In this document: piece by piece, positions 1 to 9,469 of the stretch
How positions within the stretch are numbered: position 1 is the first letter of the stretch
Layout: every line of letters starts with the position of its first letter
Assembly: GCF_002706425.1 (NCBI RefSeq)
Contig: NZ_CP017713.1
Location: 1,054,001 to 1,118,000 of the forward strand
DNA: 64,000 bases
DNA from: Loigolactobacillus coryniformis subsp. coryniformis KCTC 3167 = DSM 20001
Lineage (GTDB): Bacteria; Bacillota; Bacilli; Lactobacillales; Lactobacillaceae
Reading direction: 5' to 3'
Position numbers and translations under genes: made by a program
Notes under the pieces: model-generated
Told to the model about the DNA's origin: nothing
The model's database searches: none
The model's input: the letters and a program-made list of their open reading frames with translations, nothing else

Positions 1-77
1 TCCAAATAAGCTTAAGTAGTAAAAATCTTGATATAAAAATGCGCGATTTAATTATGGCGCAGGAGGAGCGATTTTAA

Positions 78-1709
78 ATGACAACACCACAAAATATTTT
101 AAACGATCCATTCTTAAACAAAGGGACTGCTTTTACAGTAGCTGAACGGCAAGCACTTGGTTTAACTGGTTTGGTTCCACCGGTGGTCCAAACTTTAGAA
201 CAGCAAGCAGAACAGACTTACGGGCAATACCAATCAAAATCATCCGACCTTGAAAAACGCTTGTTCTTGATGGAAATCTTCAATACTAACCGCGTTTTGT
301 TCTATAAATTATTCAGCCAGCACGTAGTTGAATTTATGCCGATCGTTTATGATCCAACGATTGCCGATACGATTGAAAATTACAGTGAACTTTATGTTCA
401 GTCACAAGGCGCTGCATTTTTATCGATCGATGAAGACGATGCAACAATCAAAGAAACTTTGCGTAATGCTGCAGCAGGGCGCGATATTAAATTGATCGTG
501 GTTACTGATGCAGAAGGGATTCTGGGTATTGGCGATTGGGGTACCAACGGTGTTGATATTGCGGTCGGTAAATTAATGGTTTATACCGCTGCTGCTGGGA
601 TCGATCCTAGCTCAGTACTACCAGTTGTGTTAGATGCTGGTACTAATAACCAAACTTTATTAGATGATCCATTGTATTTAGGTAACCGACATGAACGTGT
701 TCGCGGTCAACGTTACGATGATTTTGTTGATCATTTTGTAGACGCCGCCGAAGACCTATTCCCAGAATTGTACTTGCATTGGGAAGACTTTGGTCGTAGT
801 AATGCCGCTAACATTCTGAATCGTTACCAAGATAAGATCACGACTTTCAATGATGATATTCAAGGAACAGGGATCATTGTTTTGGCTGGTATTTTAGGTG
901 CTTTGCAGATTTCTAAACAAAAATTCACTGATCAAGTTTACTTGTCATTTGGCGCCGGAACTGCTGGTGCTGGGATCACCCAACGGATTTTTGATGAAAT
1001 GGTTGAACAAGGCCTCACACCTGATGAAGCGCGCAAGCATTTTTATTTAGTTGATAAGCAAGGGCTATTGTTTGCTGACGACCCAACTTTGACACCAGAA
1101 CAGAAATTATTCGCTCGTGATCGTGCTGAATTCAGTAATGCTGCCGAATTAACTAATTTAGCCGCAGTGGTTAAAGCCGTTCAGCCAACTATTTTGGTGG
1201 GAACTTCGACGCAGCCAGGTGCCTTTACCGAAGCAATCGTAAAGGAAATGGCGGCTCATACTGAACGGCCAATCATCTTCCCATTATCTAATCCAACTAA
1301 ATTAGCTGAAGCCAAAGCGGCTGACTTAATTGAATGGACTAACGGTCAAGCCTTGGTCGCAACGGGGATTCCTGCTGCTGATGTCACTTACAATGGTGTG
1401 ACTTACCAAATCGGTCAAGCCAATAATGCCTTGGTTTATCCTGGTTTAGGTTTAGGCACATTAGCCGCGACTGCAACGCGCTTAAATGATACGATGATCT
1501 CCGCAGCAGCGCACTCATTAGGTGGCATTGTGGATGCTAGCCAACCAGGTGCAGCTGTATTACCACCAGTTTCTAAATTAGCTGAATTTTCACAAACTGT
1601 TGCCGAAGCAGTTGCTAGTAGCGCTGTCGCACAACAATTAAATCGTGAACCAATCAGTGATGTAACCGCAGCAGTGACAAACTTAAAATGGGTGCCTGAA
1701 TATAAATAG
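78..1709 (+). CDS. mleS: Malolactic enzyme (NAD-dependent L-malate to L-lactate + CO2)
   Basis: Cytoplasmic decarboxylase of the malic-enzyme family. The 543-residue length and near-continuous similarity to the lactococcal/lactobacilli MleS sequence as I recall it ([11 protein letters not shown] at the N-terminus, [14 protein letters not shown]) favour malolactic enzyme over ordinary malic enzyme. The malic-enzyme signature FNDDIQGTG is at about residues 257-265 and the dinucleotide-binding FGAGTAGAG at about 290-298. An AGGAGG ribosome site at 61-66 sits 11 nt before the ATG. It would normally be followed directly by its malate permease, but an IS30 element now lies between them. The reaction consumes a proton and, with malate/lactate exchange, gives acid tolerance and membrane energy. 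Confidence is high; only the enzyme class (malolactic or malic) rests on similarity. Confidence 0.93.
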   Translation: MTTPQNILNDPFLNKGTAFTVAERQALGLTGLVPPVVQTLEQQAEQTYGQYQSKSSDLEKRLFLMEIFNTNRVLFYKLFSQHVVEFMPIVYDPTIADTIENYSELYVQSQGAAFLSIDEDDATIKETLRNAAAGRDIKLIVVTDAEGILGIGDWGTNGVDIAVGKLMVYTAAAGIDPSSVLPVVLDAGTNNQTLLDDPLYLGNRHERVRGQRYDDFVDHFVDAAEDLFPELYLHWEDFGRSNAANILNRYQDKITTFNDDIQGTGIIVLAGILGALQISKQKFTDQVYLSFGAGTAGAGITQRIFDEMVEQGLTPDEARKHFYLVDKQGLLFADDPTLTPEQKLFARDRAEFSNAAELTNLAAVVKAVQPTILVGTSTQPGAFTEAIVKEMAAHTERPIIFPLSNPTKLAEAKAADLIEWTNGQALVATGIPAADVTYNGVTYQIGQANNALVYPGLGLGTLAATATRLNDTMISAAAHSLGGIVDASQPGAAVLPPVSKLAEFSQTVAEAVASSAVAQQLNREPISDVTAAVTNLKWVPEYK

Positions 1710-1737
1710 ATCAAATCGATCAGTGCCCGTTTTTAAT

Positions 1738-2973
1738 CGCGCGTTTTATAATCAAGTTAGCCAATTAGATCCAGCTAATTGAAAAAATAAAAAACACCAA
1801 GACAAATCTCTGTTATCATTGATGTTCCAACACAAAAATGAAAGAGGTTATTGTCTTGATGCAAGAACAGAATACCACAGTCCGAGAAAAAGGTCACCAC
1901 CTAACTTCATTTGAGCGCGGCAGAATCGCCACGCTACACAGCCAAGGATACTCTAACCGCGCAATTGCTAGAGTTATCGGCGTTTGTCATCAAACAATCA
2001 GTAATGAACTACGCCGTGGTGAGATCGACCAAGTTAAAAAAGTGAACGGTCAACGGCAATATCACCGCGAGTACTCGCCAGAAGCGGCACAGGCCAAATA
2101 CGAAGCTAACCGAATGTCCTGTCATCGACCTTTGAAACTCGCTGGTGTCGCTGACTTTATCCACTACTTTACGGCCCATTTGCACCAAGACGGTTGGTCG
2201 CCTGATGCCGCGGTGGGCCGTGCTAAACTTGAAGGCTTATATCAACCTGAGGAGATGGTTTCGACCAAGACGTTATACCACTATATCGATGCGCAACTAC
2301 TTGAAGTCCGTAATCTTGATCTGCTCGAAAAAAACCGGCGCCGCACCAAACACCACCATTCACCCAAGCATAAGCGTCTGGCCGGACGAAGTATCGAAGA
2401 GCGACCTAAAAGTATTGATCAGCGCCAAGAGTTCGGTCACTTTGAGTTGGATACCGTAGTCGGTAAACGTAATGGCCAAGAAAGTGTTATTCTAACGCTG
2501 ATCGAGCGCCAATCTCGCTGTCAGATCCTGCGTTTGATTGATGGCCGTGACGCCGATTCAGTCAACTACGAACTGGCTAAGATCTGCCAAGAATACGGGC
2601 ACATCATGAAGTCCGTTACCGCTGACAACGGGGCAGAATTCGCAGCGGCGGGGACGGTGCTTGACGGGGTTGCCGACCTTTATTATGCCCACCCTTACCG
2701 CTCTTCAGAACGAGGCACAAATGAGGCGCATAATCGAATGATCCGTCGTGATGTGCCTAAGGGCCTGTCCATGGATACTTTAGGCCCTAGTGATATCCAA
2801 GCAGTGGAAGCCAAGCTAAACAACTTACCACGCCGGCAGTCAGGTTACCAAACCCCAAAAGAGCTTTTCTCCGCTGCCGCTGGCTAAAGATTGAATCTTT
2901 AAAATATGAATATCAATGAAAATACTGTCTTGCCGGGATTTATTGCGTGGCTAATTTGTTCTTGCAATTTGGG
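1738..2973 (+). mobile_element. IS30-family insertion sequence, copy 1 (1236 bp)
   Basis: The ends were set by comparing the three copies in the window. The left end starts CGCGCGTTTTATAATCAAG and the right end finishes with TTGCAATTTGGG. The two ends form an imperfect terminal inverted repeat of about 26 bp whose best-matching core is CAAGTTAGCCA on the left against CAAATTAGCCA on the right. A perfect 13-bp direct repeat (GCCCGTTTTTAAT) flanks it at 1725-1737 and 2974-2986, so this is a simple insertion. It separates mleS from its permease gene. Confidence 0.93.
1859..2887 (+). CDS. IS30-family transposase, copy 1
   Basis: DDE transposase. A helix-turn-helix typical of IS30 (FERGRIATL through QTISNELRRG) lies near the N-terminus. 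In numbering from the upstream ATG at 1838, the catalytic triad is D205 (ELDTVVGK), D263 (TADNGAEF) and E296 (GTNEAHNR). I prefer the ATG at 1859 (342 aa) because an AAAGAGG site at 1840-1846 precedes it. The ATG at 1838 (349 aa) is in frame but has no visible ribosome site. The frame is intact, and the protein is identical to copy 2 and differs from copy 3 by one residue (His against Asn in DFI-H/N-YF). The element is probably active or recently active. Confidence 0.92.
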   Translation: MQEQNTTVREKGHHLTSFERGRIATLHSQGYSNRAIARVIGVCHQTISNELRRGEIDQVKKVNGQRQYHREYSPEAAQAKYEANRMSCHRPLKLAGVADFIHYFTAHLHQDGWSPDAAVGRAKLEGLYQPEEMVSTKTLYHYIDAQLLEVRNLDLLEKNRRRTKHHHSPKHKRLAGRSIEERPKSIDQRQEFGHFELDTVVGKRNGQESVILTLIERQSRCQILRLIDGRDADSVNYELAKICQEYGHIMKSVTADNGAEFAAAGTVLDGVADLYYAHPYRSSERGTNEAHNRMIRRDVPKGLSMDTLGPSDIQAVEAKLNNLPRRQSGYQTPKELFSAAAG

Positions 2974-3053
2974 GCCCGTTTTTAATAGCAGTGATCAGCA
3001 AAAAGCTTTGGACAAAAATTAACCTTTTAAGCGAGGTATAGTGGGGTGTTAAC

Positions 3054-4016
3054 ATGACTGCATTTATGACGTCAGTCGAAAGTGTTGTCGAAATTATTTT
3101 AGTGATTGCGTTAGGTTTTTACCTGCGTAAGAAAAATAAATTTGATGAAAAGTTTAAAACAAGTATTTCCTTTTTGATCATGAATATTGCGTTACCAGCT
3201 TCAATCTTTGTTTCCGTCTTAAAATATTTAACACGGGATAAATTAGTTAGCTTATCTGGTGGCCTATTGTATGCACTTGGTAGCTTTGCGTTAGGCTATT
3301 TAGTAGCATGGCTGTTAACGAAGATTTTACGGATCCGGCCAGGACGGCGGGGCACGTTTATCAATATGTTTGTTAACGCTAATACGATTTTCATTGGGTT
3401 ACCATTAAACTTAGCGTTGTTTGGTGAAAAGAGTATGCCATACTTCCTGATTTATTATGTCATGAATACTGTTTCCACCTGGGCAGTTGGCGTCTTCTTT
3501 ATCTCAAATGATGATCCAACTAAAGATAAGAGCCACAAGGAACCATTTAACTGGCGGAAGTTATTGCCAGCGCCATTGATTGGTTTCTTGGTTGCCTTGG
3601 TATTCTTATTGTTGGCCATTCCAGTACCAGCTTGGATCAATAGTACTTTATCAATGGTTGGTGGTATCGTAACTCCAATGTCCTTGATTTATATTGGGAT
3701 CGTTCTAGCGGATGCTGGTTTAGCTTCCATTCATTTTGATGGTGACACGATTTGGGCATTATTAGGTCGTTTCATCATTGCCCCAGCATTGATGATCTTA
3801 ATGTTAGTCATCGGTAAAAGTGGCGGTGCACAAGTTCCTAGCTTGGAATCAAGTACTTTGATCATCCAAGCTGCAGCACCAGGCTTAGCAGTATTACCAA
3901 TTTTAGCGGGCCAATCACATGGTGACGTTGAGTACGCAACTAATGTTGTTACTACAAGTACAGTCCTCTTTGTGATCGTTGTGCCAATTTTGATGCAATT
4001 AGTACAATTTATTTAA
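3054..4016 (+). CDS. mleP: AEC-family (auxin efflux carrier) permease, probable malate permease
   Basis: Integral membrane protein of 320 residues with about ten hydrophobic segments and the AEC pattern: an N-terminal half ending in a NANTIFIGLPLNLALFG-type segment and a C-terminal half rich in Gly/Pro helices. In malolactic bacteria the permease next to mleS is of this family and brings in malate or exchanges it for lactate. Position is the main evidence for that substrate here. GGGGTG lies a few bases before the ATG. The IS30 copy upstream has removed it from direct read-through of mleS, and I see no convincing new promoter. A strong terminator follows. A second AEC gene is at 11217. Confidence 0.85.
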   Translation: MTAFMTSVESVVEIILVIALGFYLRKKNKFDEKFKTSISFLIMNIALPASIFVSVLKYLTRDKLVSLSGGLLYALGSFALGYLVAWLLTKILRIRPGRRGTFINMFVNANTIFIGLPLNLALFGEKSMPYFLIYYVMNTVSTWAVGVFFISNDDPTKDKSHKEPFNWRKLLPAPLIGFLVALVFLLLAIPVPAWINSTLSMVGGIVTPMSLIYIGIVLADAGLASIHFDGDTIWALLGRFIIAPALMILMLVIGKSGGAQVPSLESSTLIIQAAAPGLAVLPILAGQSHGDVEYATNVVTTSTVLFVIVVPILMQLVQFI

Positions 4017-4020
4017 ATCC

Positions 4021-4050
4021 GAAAATCGCCGTTTAGCGGCGATTTTTTTG
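4021..4050 (+). terminator. Rho-independent terminator after the malate permease
   Basis: Stem AAAATCGCCG / CGGCGATTTT with a short TTTAG loop, followed by a T run. It ends the mle unit. Confidence 0.85.
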
Positions 4051-4080
4051 TTTTCTGCAGCAAGAGGATTCTTAGAAAAA

Positions 4081-4109
4081 TTGACACTGAATAAGAGATG
4101 CATTAGAAT
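4081..4109 (+). promoter_or_regulatory. Sigma-70-type promoter for the APC permease
   Basis: TTGACA at 4081-4086, a 17-bp spacer, and TAGAAT at 4104-4109. Transcription would start near 4116, giving a leader of about 115 nt before the TTG start at 4232. Confidence 0.75.
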
Positions 4110-4135
4110 TAAATGGCTAAACAATGAAATTGACG

Positions 4136-4210
4136 AGGGTATCGTAAGTGGTCAAAAGCCAGCACAACGGGTGTGGTTGCGTAAAAGCGATACTTCGCCA
4201 TTTTTTTGTG
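4136..4210 (+). promoter_or_regulatory. Possible attenuator in the permease leader
   Basis: GGTATCG near 4139 can pair with CGATAC near 4188, and a T7 run follows at about 4201-4207. A smaller hairpin (CACA/TGTG) lies between. This could be an intrinsic attenuator, but the stem is short and the ligand or leader peptide, if any, is unknown. Confidence 0.3.
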
Positions 4211-4231
4211 AGTGACAGGAGGAAATTAATA

Positions 4232-5650
4232 TTGAAGTTTACATTAAAGAATTTATTTGTCCGCAAGCACATTGACCTTAATGCAATCACGGACTCCAAG
4301 CAAGGTTTGGAGAAGAACCTGTCAGCGTTTAGCCTAAGCATGATGGGTGTCGGTGCCATTGTTGGTTCAGGAATCTTCATCTTGCCAGGAATCTTAGCTG
4401 CACAATACACAGGTCCAGGAGTCATGTTTTCTTTCTTATTAGCAGCGGTGGTTTGTTCATTGGCGGCGCTTTGTTATTCTGAATTCTCGTCGACGATTCC
4501 GTTGGCGGGAAGTGCCTATACTTATATTTATAGTATTTTTGGTGAATTTTTAGCCTGGATCTTAGGCTGGGCCTTGATTTCTGAATATTTGTTTGCGGTC
4601 TCGTCAGTAGCAGTCAGTTGGTCCGCATATTTCCAAAATATTTTATCTGGTTTTGGCTTGAAATTACCAGTGGCACTAACGGCAGCTGCCGGAACCAGTA
4701 GCGTGCCGGGTGCGGTTTTTAATTTACCAGCGTTCATCATTGTATTATTGATCGCATTGTTGTTGACTGGTGGAATTACTGAATCAACTCGCGTCAATAA
4801 TGTGATGGTGTTGATCAAAATTTCAGTGATCGTTTTGTTCGTGGTAGTTGGCGCTTTTTATGTCAAACCTTCCAACTGGCATCCGTTTTTGCCATTTGGT
4901 TTCCATGGGGTTCTAACCGGTGCTTCGGTAGCATTCTATGCCTATATCGGCTTTGATGCCGTTTCAACAGCTTCGGAAGAGGTTAAAAATCCGCAGCGGG
5001 ATATGCCGATTGGGATCATAACATCGCTAATTATTACGACACTGTTATACACTGTGCTATCAACGGTTTTAACTGGGGTCGTCCATTATACGAAATTAAA
5101 TGTCGATGATCCAGTGGCTTTTGCCTTAGGTTTGATGAATCAAAATTGGGTCGCTGGGATTATTTCTGTTGGAGCAGTTGTAGGGATGACGACTGTGTTA
5201 TTGGTTATGTCCTACGGGGGAACCCGGTTGTTATTTGCTATCAGTCGTGATGGCTTATTACCTAAAGCGTTAATGAAATTGAACCGTAAAACGCACGTGC
5301 CAGTATTGAATACTTGGATCTTTGGTTTAATTGCCGCTGTTTTTGCTGCGATTATTCCGTTGGATCGCATCGCTGAGCTGGTCAATATTGGGACACTGTT
5401 TGCCTTTGCCTTAGTCTCGGTTGGCGTTGTTTTCTTACGGAAGGATAAAGTGCTTGGTAATGCACCGAAGTCGTTTAAGGTACCATTATATCCGTACTTG
5501 CCGTGGTTATCATTTATCTTTTGTATTGTTTTAATGACGCAATTGCGGTTATTCACGTGGGTTGCTTTTGTGATCTGGTTGATCATTGGGTTGATCGTTT
5601 ACTTTAGTTACGGTTATTGGCATAGTTTAACGCGCCAAGAAGAGGAATAA
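4232..5650 (+). CDS. APC-superfamily amino acid permease (cationic amino acid transporter type)
   Basis: Membrane transporter of about 472 residues with 12 or so hydrophobic segments. The first segment carries the APC signature GVGAIVGSGIFILPG, and later AYIGFDAVSTASEEVKNPQRDMP matches the conserved loop of YfnA/CAT-type members. The frame is open back to 4148, but the start is best placed at the TTG at 4232, because AGGAGG at 4217-4222 lies 9 nt upstream and the protein then begins LKFTLKNLF. The substrate is not readable from sequence; cationic or branched-chain amino acids are typical of this subgroup. It is monocistronic, with its own promoter and terminator. Confidence 0.88.
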   Translation: MKFTLKNLFVRKHIDLNAITDSKQGLEKNLSAFSLSMMGVGAIVGSGIFILPGILAAQYTGPGVMFSFLLAAVVCSLAALCYSEFSSTIPLAGSAYTYIYSIFGEFLAWILGWALISEYLFAVSSVAVSWSAYFQNILSGFGLKLPVALTAAAGTSSVPGAVFNLPAFIIVLLIALLLTGGITESTRVNNVMVLIKISVIVLFVVVGAFYVKPSNWHPFLPFGFHGVLTGASVAFYAYIGFDAVSTASEEVKNPQRDMPIGIITSLIITTLLYTVLSTVLTGVVHYTKLNVDDPVAFALGLMNQNWVAGIISVGAVVGMTTVLLVMSYGGTRLLFAISRDGLLPKALMKLNRKTHVPVLNTWIFGLIAAVFAAIIPLDRIAELVNIGTLFAFALVSVGVVFLRKDKVLGNAPKSFKVPLYPYLPWLSFIFCIVLMTQLRLFTWVAFVIWLIIGLIVYFSYGYWHSLTRQEEE

Positions 5651-5652
5651 GC

Positions 5653-5684
5653 AAAAGTCGCTGACACTAGTTGGCGGCTTTTTT
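5653..5684 (+). terminator. Rho-independent terminator after the APC permease
   Basis: AAAGTCGC pairs with GCGGCTTT (including a G-U pair) and is followed by T residues. Confidence 0.7.
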
Positions 5685-5938
5685 GCTGCACAGCAGAATA
5701 TGTTATAATAACAATTCGAATTAACGCCTAGCAAAATTGGCCAAATTTCTTAATAAAATTTCAAGTTCATGGCAGATAACTTGTTTATGGACGAACAGCT
5801 CATTATAATTAATCTGTTTGGAATCAATTGCTAGAAGAGGTAGCTTTAAATTGCGGCCAGTCGTGCGGCAATCATTTAAATAAAATTTCAGTACCACCAA
5901 AATTATAAATAGTATTAAAAATGAAAAGGGGTTCCCCA

Positions 5939-6913
5939 ATGTCCAACTATGTAACCATTGCGGCCAGTGCACAGTATGTACCTGATCGAGTCGTGACCAA
6001 TGATGAGTTGAGTCAACTGATGCCAACCAGTGATGAATGGATCCAAAGCCATACTGGAATCAAGACACGCCATATTGCGCTGGATCAGAATACATCGGTT
6101 TTAGCTAGTCGTGTTGCGGCGGAGTTATTAACTAAAAGCGGTGTGGCGGCAAGTGAGATCGACTTGATCATTGTGTCCACAATCACACCTGATTATTTAA
6201 CGCCGGCAACAGCTTGTTTAGTTCAGGAACAGATCGGCGCCACAAACGCGATGGCGTTTGATATTAGTGCTGCTTGTGCGGGCTTTATTTTTGCGGCTGA
6301 CACAGCAGAGAAGTTCTTACGTCAAGGAAAGTTTAAGCATGCCTTGGTGATCAGTGCTGAAACTAACAGTAAGATGTTGGACTGGCAGGACCGCACGACC
6401 GCAGTTTTCTTTGGTGATGGTGCCGGTGGGGCATTGTTATCAGCGACGGATGATCCGCAAGCGGAAAGCTTTCTTGATACTTTATTACAAAATGATGGTA
6501 GTCAACATGAGGCAATTATGAGTGGCGCCGTTGCACCCTTAAATACAATTCAAGCCGTGCATAAACCAGAGATCGAGCCATTCACGATGCAAGGACGCGC
6601 TGTTTTTGAATTTGCGACTAAAACAGTGCCACAACAGATCAATGCATTATTAGCGGCCAATCAATTAACGGTAGATGATATTGATTTATTCATTTGTCAT
6701 CAGGCCAATCTGCGCATTATTGAAAAAATTGCTGCAACGTTAGAACAGCCGATGAGTAAGTTTCCAACCAATGTTCAGCGTTTTGGGAATACGTCATCCG
6801 CTGGGGTACCGATGGCTTTAGCTGAGGTTCAACCGCAAGCAACTGGTAAATTGGCAGTATTGTCCGGATTTGGCGGCGGTTTAGCCTATGGTAGTTTATT
6901 AGTTAGACTTTAA
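5939..6913 (+). CDS. fabH: Beta-ketoacyl-ACP synthase III
   Basis: Condenses acetyl-CoA (or another acyl-CoA) with malonyl-ACP to start fatty acid synthesis. The Cys-His-Asn triad is visible at C113 (SAACAGF), H254 (ICHQAN) and N284 (GNTSSAG). Length is 324 aa, normal for FabH. I chose the ATG at 5939, which has AAGGGG about 8 nt upstream; the in-frame ATG at 5921 lacks a site. A TATAAT-like box lies at 5704-5709, some 230 nt upstream. It leads into accB-accC-accD-accA, so this is an initiation module rather than the complete fab operon. Confidence 0.94.
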   Translation: MSNYVTIAASAQYVPDRVVTNDELSQLMPTSDEWIQSHTGIKTRHIALDQNTSVLASRVAAELLTKSGVAASEIDLIIVSTITPDYLTPATACLVQEQIGATNAMAFDISAACAGFIFAADTAEKFLRQGKFKHALVISAETNSKMLDWQDRTTAVFFGDGAGGALLSATDDPQAESFLDTLLQNDGSQHEAIMSGAVAPLNTIQAVHKPEIEPFTMQGRAVFEFATKTVPQQINALLAANQLTVDDIDLFICHQANLRIIEKIAATLEQPMSKFPTNVQRFGNTSSAGVPMALAEVQPQATGKLAVLSGFGGGLAYGSLLVRL

Positions 6914-6969
6914 GAGCTAACTTGTTTTGAGACTAATTAACTACTTTAAGAGTAGAGGAGGATTTGGGG

Positions 6970-7368
6970 ATGGACGCAAAAAAAGTTGCTGATTTATTGG
7001 CGGTGTTAGCAAAAAGTGAATTTGCTGAGATCGAGCTAAAAGATGCGGACTTATATTTACATGTTAAACGTGACGCTGCACCGCAAGTTAGTCCCACTGT
7101 GACAACAAAATCTGAGCCAGTAGCTAAGGGTAAAACGGTCAATAGTCCAATGGTCGGCATCGTGCATTTATTAGATGATACGAAGCAGCCTTTTGTTAAA
7201 TTGGGTCAACGAGTGGATACTGAAACCACACTGGCACAAATTGAAAGTATGAAATTGTTTAATGATATTAAAAGCCCGGTGACGGGTACGGTGACGGCAA
7301 TCAATGTTAGTGATGGACAAGGCGTTGAGTTTGCCACGCCGCTATTTGAAATTTCTGAGGCTGACTAA
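6970..7368 (+). CDS. accB: Biotin carboxyl carrier protein of acetyl-CoA carboxylase
   Basis: Carries the biotin that AccC carboxylates and AccDA discharges onto acetyl-CoA. The C-terminal biotinyl domain contains ESMKLFN, with the target lysine at about residue 95. The family more often has AMKMMN, so the flanking residues are somewhat divergent. An N-terminal helical segment and a short linker precede the domain. GAGGAGG at 6955-6961 points to the ATG at 6970 rather than the TTG at 6964. The stop TAA overlaps the accC ATG (TAATG), so translation is probably coupled. Confidence 0.92.
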   Translation: MDAKKVADLLAVLAKSEFAEIELKDADLYLHVKRDAAPQVSPTVTTKSEPVAKGKTVNSPMVGIVHLLDDTKQPFVKLGQRVDTETTLAQIESMKLFNDIKSPVTGTVTAINVSDGQGVEFATPLFEISEAD

Positions 7369-8693
7369 TGTTCAAAAAAATTCTGATTGCAAATCGCGGC
7401 GAAGTGGCGTTGCGTATCATGCGAGCTTGTCGACAATTGAATATTGCGACCGTTGCTGTTTACGCTCAAGTGGAACAGCAAAGTTTATTCGTGCAACAAG
7501 CAGATGAAGCTTACTGCGTTGGTCCTGATACTGCGCCTTCCAGTTATTTGAATCGTGAAGGAATTTTGATGGCAGCATTATTAAGTGGTGCTGACGCGAT
7601 CCATCCTGGGTATGGTTTTCTAGCAGAGGATGCGTTGTTTGCTAAAATGTGTGCTGAGTGTGGTCTGACCTTTATTGGTCCGCAGCCGGAAACAATCGCG
7701 TTGTTAGCTGATAAAGCAGCGGCGAAAACTTATGCGCAACAACAGAATGTGCCAGTCATTCCTGGCGGGAGTGGCCTAAAAGATGAAGCAGCGCTACGCC
7801 AAACGGCAGCGCGTCTGGGCTATCCGGTCATGCTGAAGGCAAGTTTTGGCGGTGGCGGTAAAGGAATGCGCGTACTTTCATCAGAACGTGAATTACAACA
7901 CCAATATCATTTAATTCAAGAAGAAGCGCGGCAAGCCTTTTTAAATGACGCGGTTTACTTAGAAAAATACTTGACACGGGCGCGCCATATTGAAGTTCAG
8001 GTACTACAGGATCAGGCGGGGCATCTGCAATTATTAGGTGATCGCGAATGCAGTTTACAGCACAACCATCAAAAAGTTGTCGAAGAAAGTCCGGCGGCTA
8101 TTTTGACGACGGCTGAGCGGGAAAACTTATACCAATTGGCGCGTCAGATCATGGCAGGATTAGATTATGTTGGCTTAGGGACGTTGGAATTCTTATTTGC
8201 TGAGCATCATTTTTACTTCCTGGAAATGAATACGCGGTTGCAGGTTGAACACGCAGTCACCGAGTTGACCACGGGGATGGATCTTGTGGTCACACAGATC
8301 GAAGTGGCGGCTGGAAAATTGATCAAACCTGGTGTGCAAACTTTTAAAGGACATGCGATAGAAGTTCGCTTAAACGCGCAGGCACAAGGTGCTTTATTGG
8401 CTACTGGTCGCTTAGAGACGTTTCGCTTATTTACCGGTGCGCGAGTAGACACCGGTTATCGTGAAGGTGATCAGATTCTGCCTTATTATGATGCTTTAGT
8501 GGCCAAAATTTTAGTTAAACAGCCAACACGAAAAAAAGCAATTGAAAAATTACAACGCTGTTTACAACATGTCCAGATCAAAGGGATTGGCACTAACTTA
8601 GCGACTTTGACCCAAATTATGGCGTTGCCTAGTTATCAAGCTAATTTAGTGGACATTCACTTTTTAGCTCATTTGGCAGGTGATGCGCAATGA
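7368..8693 (+). CDS. accC: Biotin carboxylase subunit of acetyl-CoA carboxylase
   Basis: ATP-grasp enzyme that carboxylates the biotin on AccB. It opens with the family signature FKKILIANRGEVALRIMRAC, has the glycine-rich ATP loop KASFGGGGKGMRV in the middle, and the metal-binding FLEMNTRLQVEH motif in the second half. At 441 aa it is the usual length for the stand-alone subunit. It overlaps accB by one base and accD by four (ATGA), consistent with a tightly coupled operon. Confidence 0.95.
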   Translation: MFKKILIANRGEVALRIMRACRQLNIATVAVYAQVEQQSLFVQQADEAYCVGPDTAPSSYLNREGILMAALLSGADAIHPGYGFLAEDALFAKMCAECGLTFIGPQPETIALLADKAAAKTYAQQQNVPVIPGGSGLKDEAALRQTAARLGYPVMLKASFGGGGKGMRVLSSERELQHQYHLIQEEARQAFLNDAVYLEKYLTRARHIEVQVLQDQAGHLQLLGDRECSLQHNHQKVVEESPAAILTTAERENLYQLARQIMAGLDYVGLGTLEFLFAEHHFYFLEMNTRLQVEHAVTELTTGMDLVVTQIEVAAGKLIKPGVQTFKGHAIEVRLNAQAQGALLATGRLETFRLFTGARVDTGYREGDQILPYYDALVAKILVKQPTRKKAIEKLQRCLQHVQIKGIGTNLATLTQIMALPSYQANLVDIHFLAHLAGDAQ

Positions 8694-9469
8694 GTCATTT
8701 ACCAGTTGCAGGAACTTGGCGACAGTGTCCGCAGTGTCAACGCCACGTACATCAATTAGAGTGGGGTCAGTTACAGATTTGTCCTCATTGTGGTTATTAC
8801 TTACGTTTGACGGCGGCTCAGCGGATCCAGCAATTGACGGAGACGTTTCAATCATTATCAGAGATTAATGCAGCAACACCGTTTGCTTTTCCCGGTTATC
8901 AGGAAAAATTAGCTAAGGCACAACAAAAAACAGGAACAACTGAAGCCTTTACTGCTGGTGTTGCGACATTGAATCAGCAGCATTTTATTTTAGGCGTGAT
9001 GGATAGTCATTTCATGATGGGAACCTTGAACACAATTGTTGGGGCCCGTTTACGGCAAGCAATTACGGCGGCACAAACGCAGCGATTGCCACTGGTGCTG
9101 GTGATTGCTTCCGGTGGTGCCCGCATGCAGGAAGGCATTTTGTCGCTGTTACAAATGAATACGGTTTTGGCAGCGTACGATGCGTTAAATGCCGCGGGCA
9201 ACTTTACGCTGAATATTTTAACCGACCCCACAATGGGTGGGGTCAGCGCGAGCTTCGCCTTTGCCGCTGACACGGTAATTGCTGAAACAGGTGCAACGAT
9301 TGGCTTTGCTGGTAAGCGGGTGATCGAGGAAACCAGCCGTGAACCACTACCACCAGATTTTCAAAGCGCAGCCAGCTTGTATGCCCATGGCCAACTAGAT
9401 GCGGTAGTGGCGCGGCCTGATTTAGCAGCGACAGTCACACAATTATTGCAATTGCACCAAAGAAAGTGA
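8690..9469 (+). CDS. accD: Acetyl-CoA carboxylase carboxyltransferase subunit beta
   Basis: Beta half of the carboxyltransferase that makes malonyl-CoA. A four-cysteine zinc ribbon (CPQC and CPHC) is at about residues 10-37, followed by the crotonase-like domain with SGGARMQEG and DPTMGGVSAS. Length 259 aa is somewhat shorter than in enterobacteria but usual for lactobacilli. It starts inside the end of accC (ATGA overlap) and its stop overlaps the accA GTG. Confidence 0.94.
   Translation: MSHLPVAGTWRQCPQCQRHVHQLEWGQLQICPHCGYYLRLTAAQRIQQLTETFQSLSEINAATPFAFPGYQEKLAKAQQKTGTTEAFTAGVATLNQQHFILGVMDSHFMMGTLNTIVGARLRQAITAAQTQRLPLVLVIASGGARMQEGILSLLQMNTVLAAYDALNAAGNFTLNILTDPTMGGVSASFAFAADTVIAETGATIGFAGKRVIEETSREPLPPDFQSAASLYAHGQLDAVVARPDLAATVTQLLQLHQRK

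Noticed and set aside
1838-1858. Upstream ATG as transposase start
   Set aside because: It has no ribosome site, whereas AAAGAGG lies before the ATG at 1859; kept only as an alternative. The same holds for copies 2 and 3.
5721-6026. Minus-strand frame over the fabH start
   Set aside because: It overlaps the FabH N-terminus and has no ribosome site or recognisable domain.
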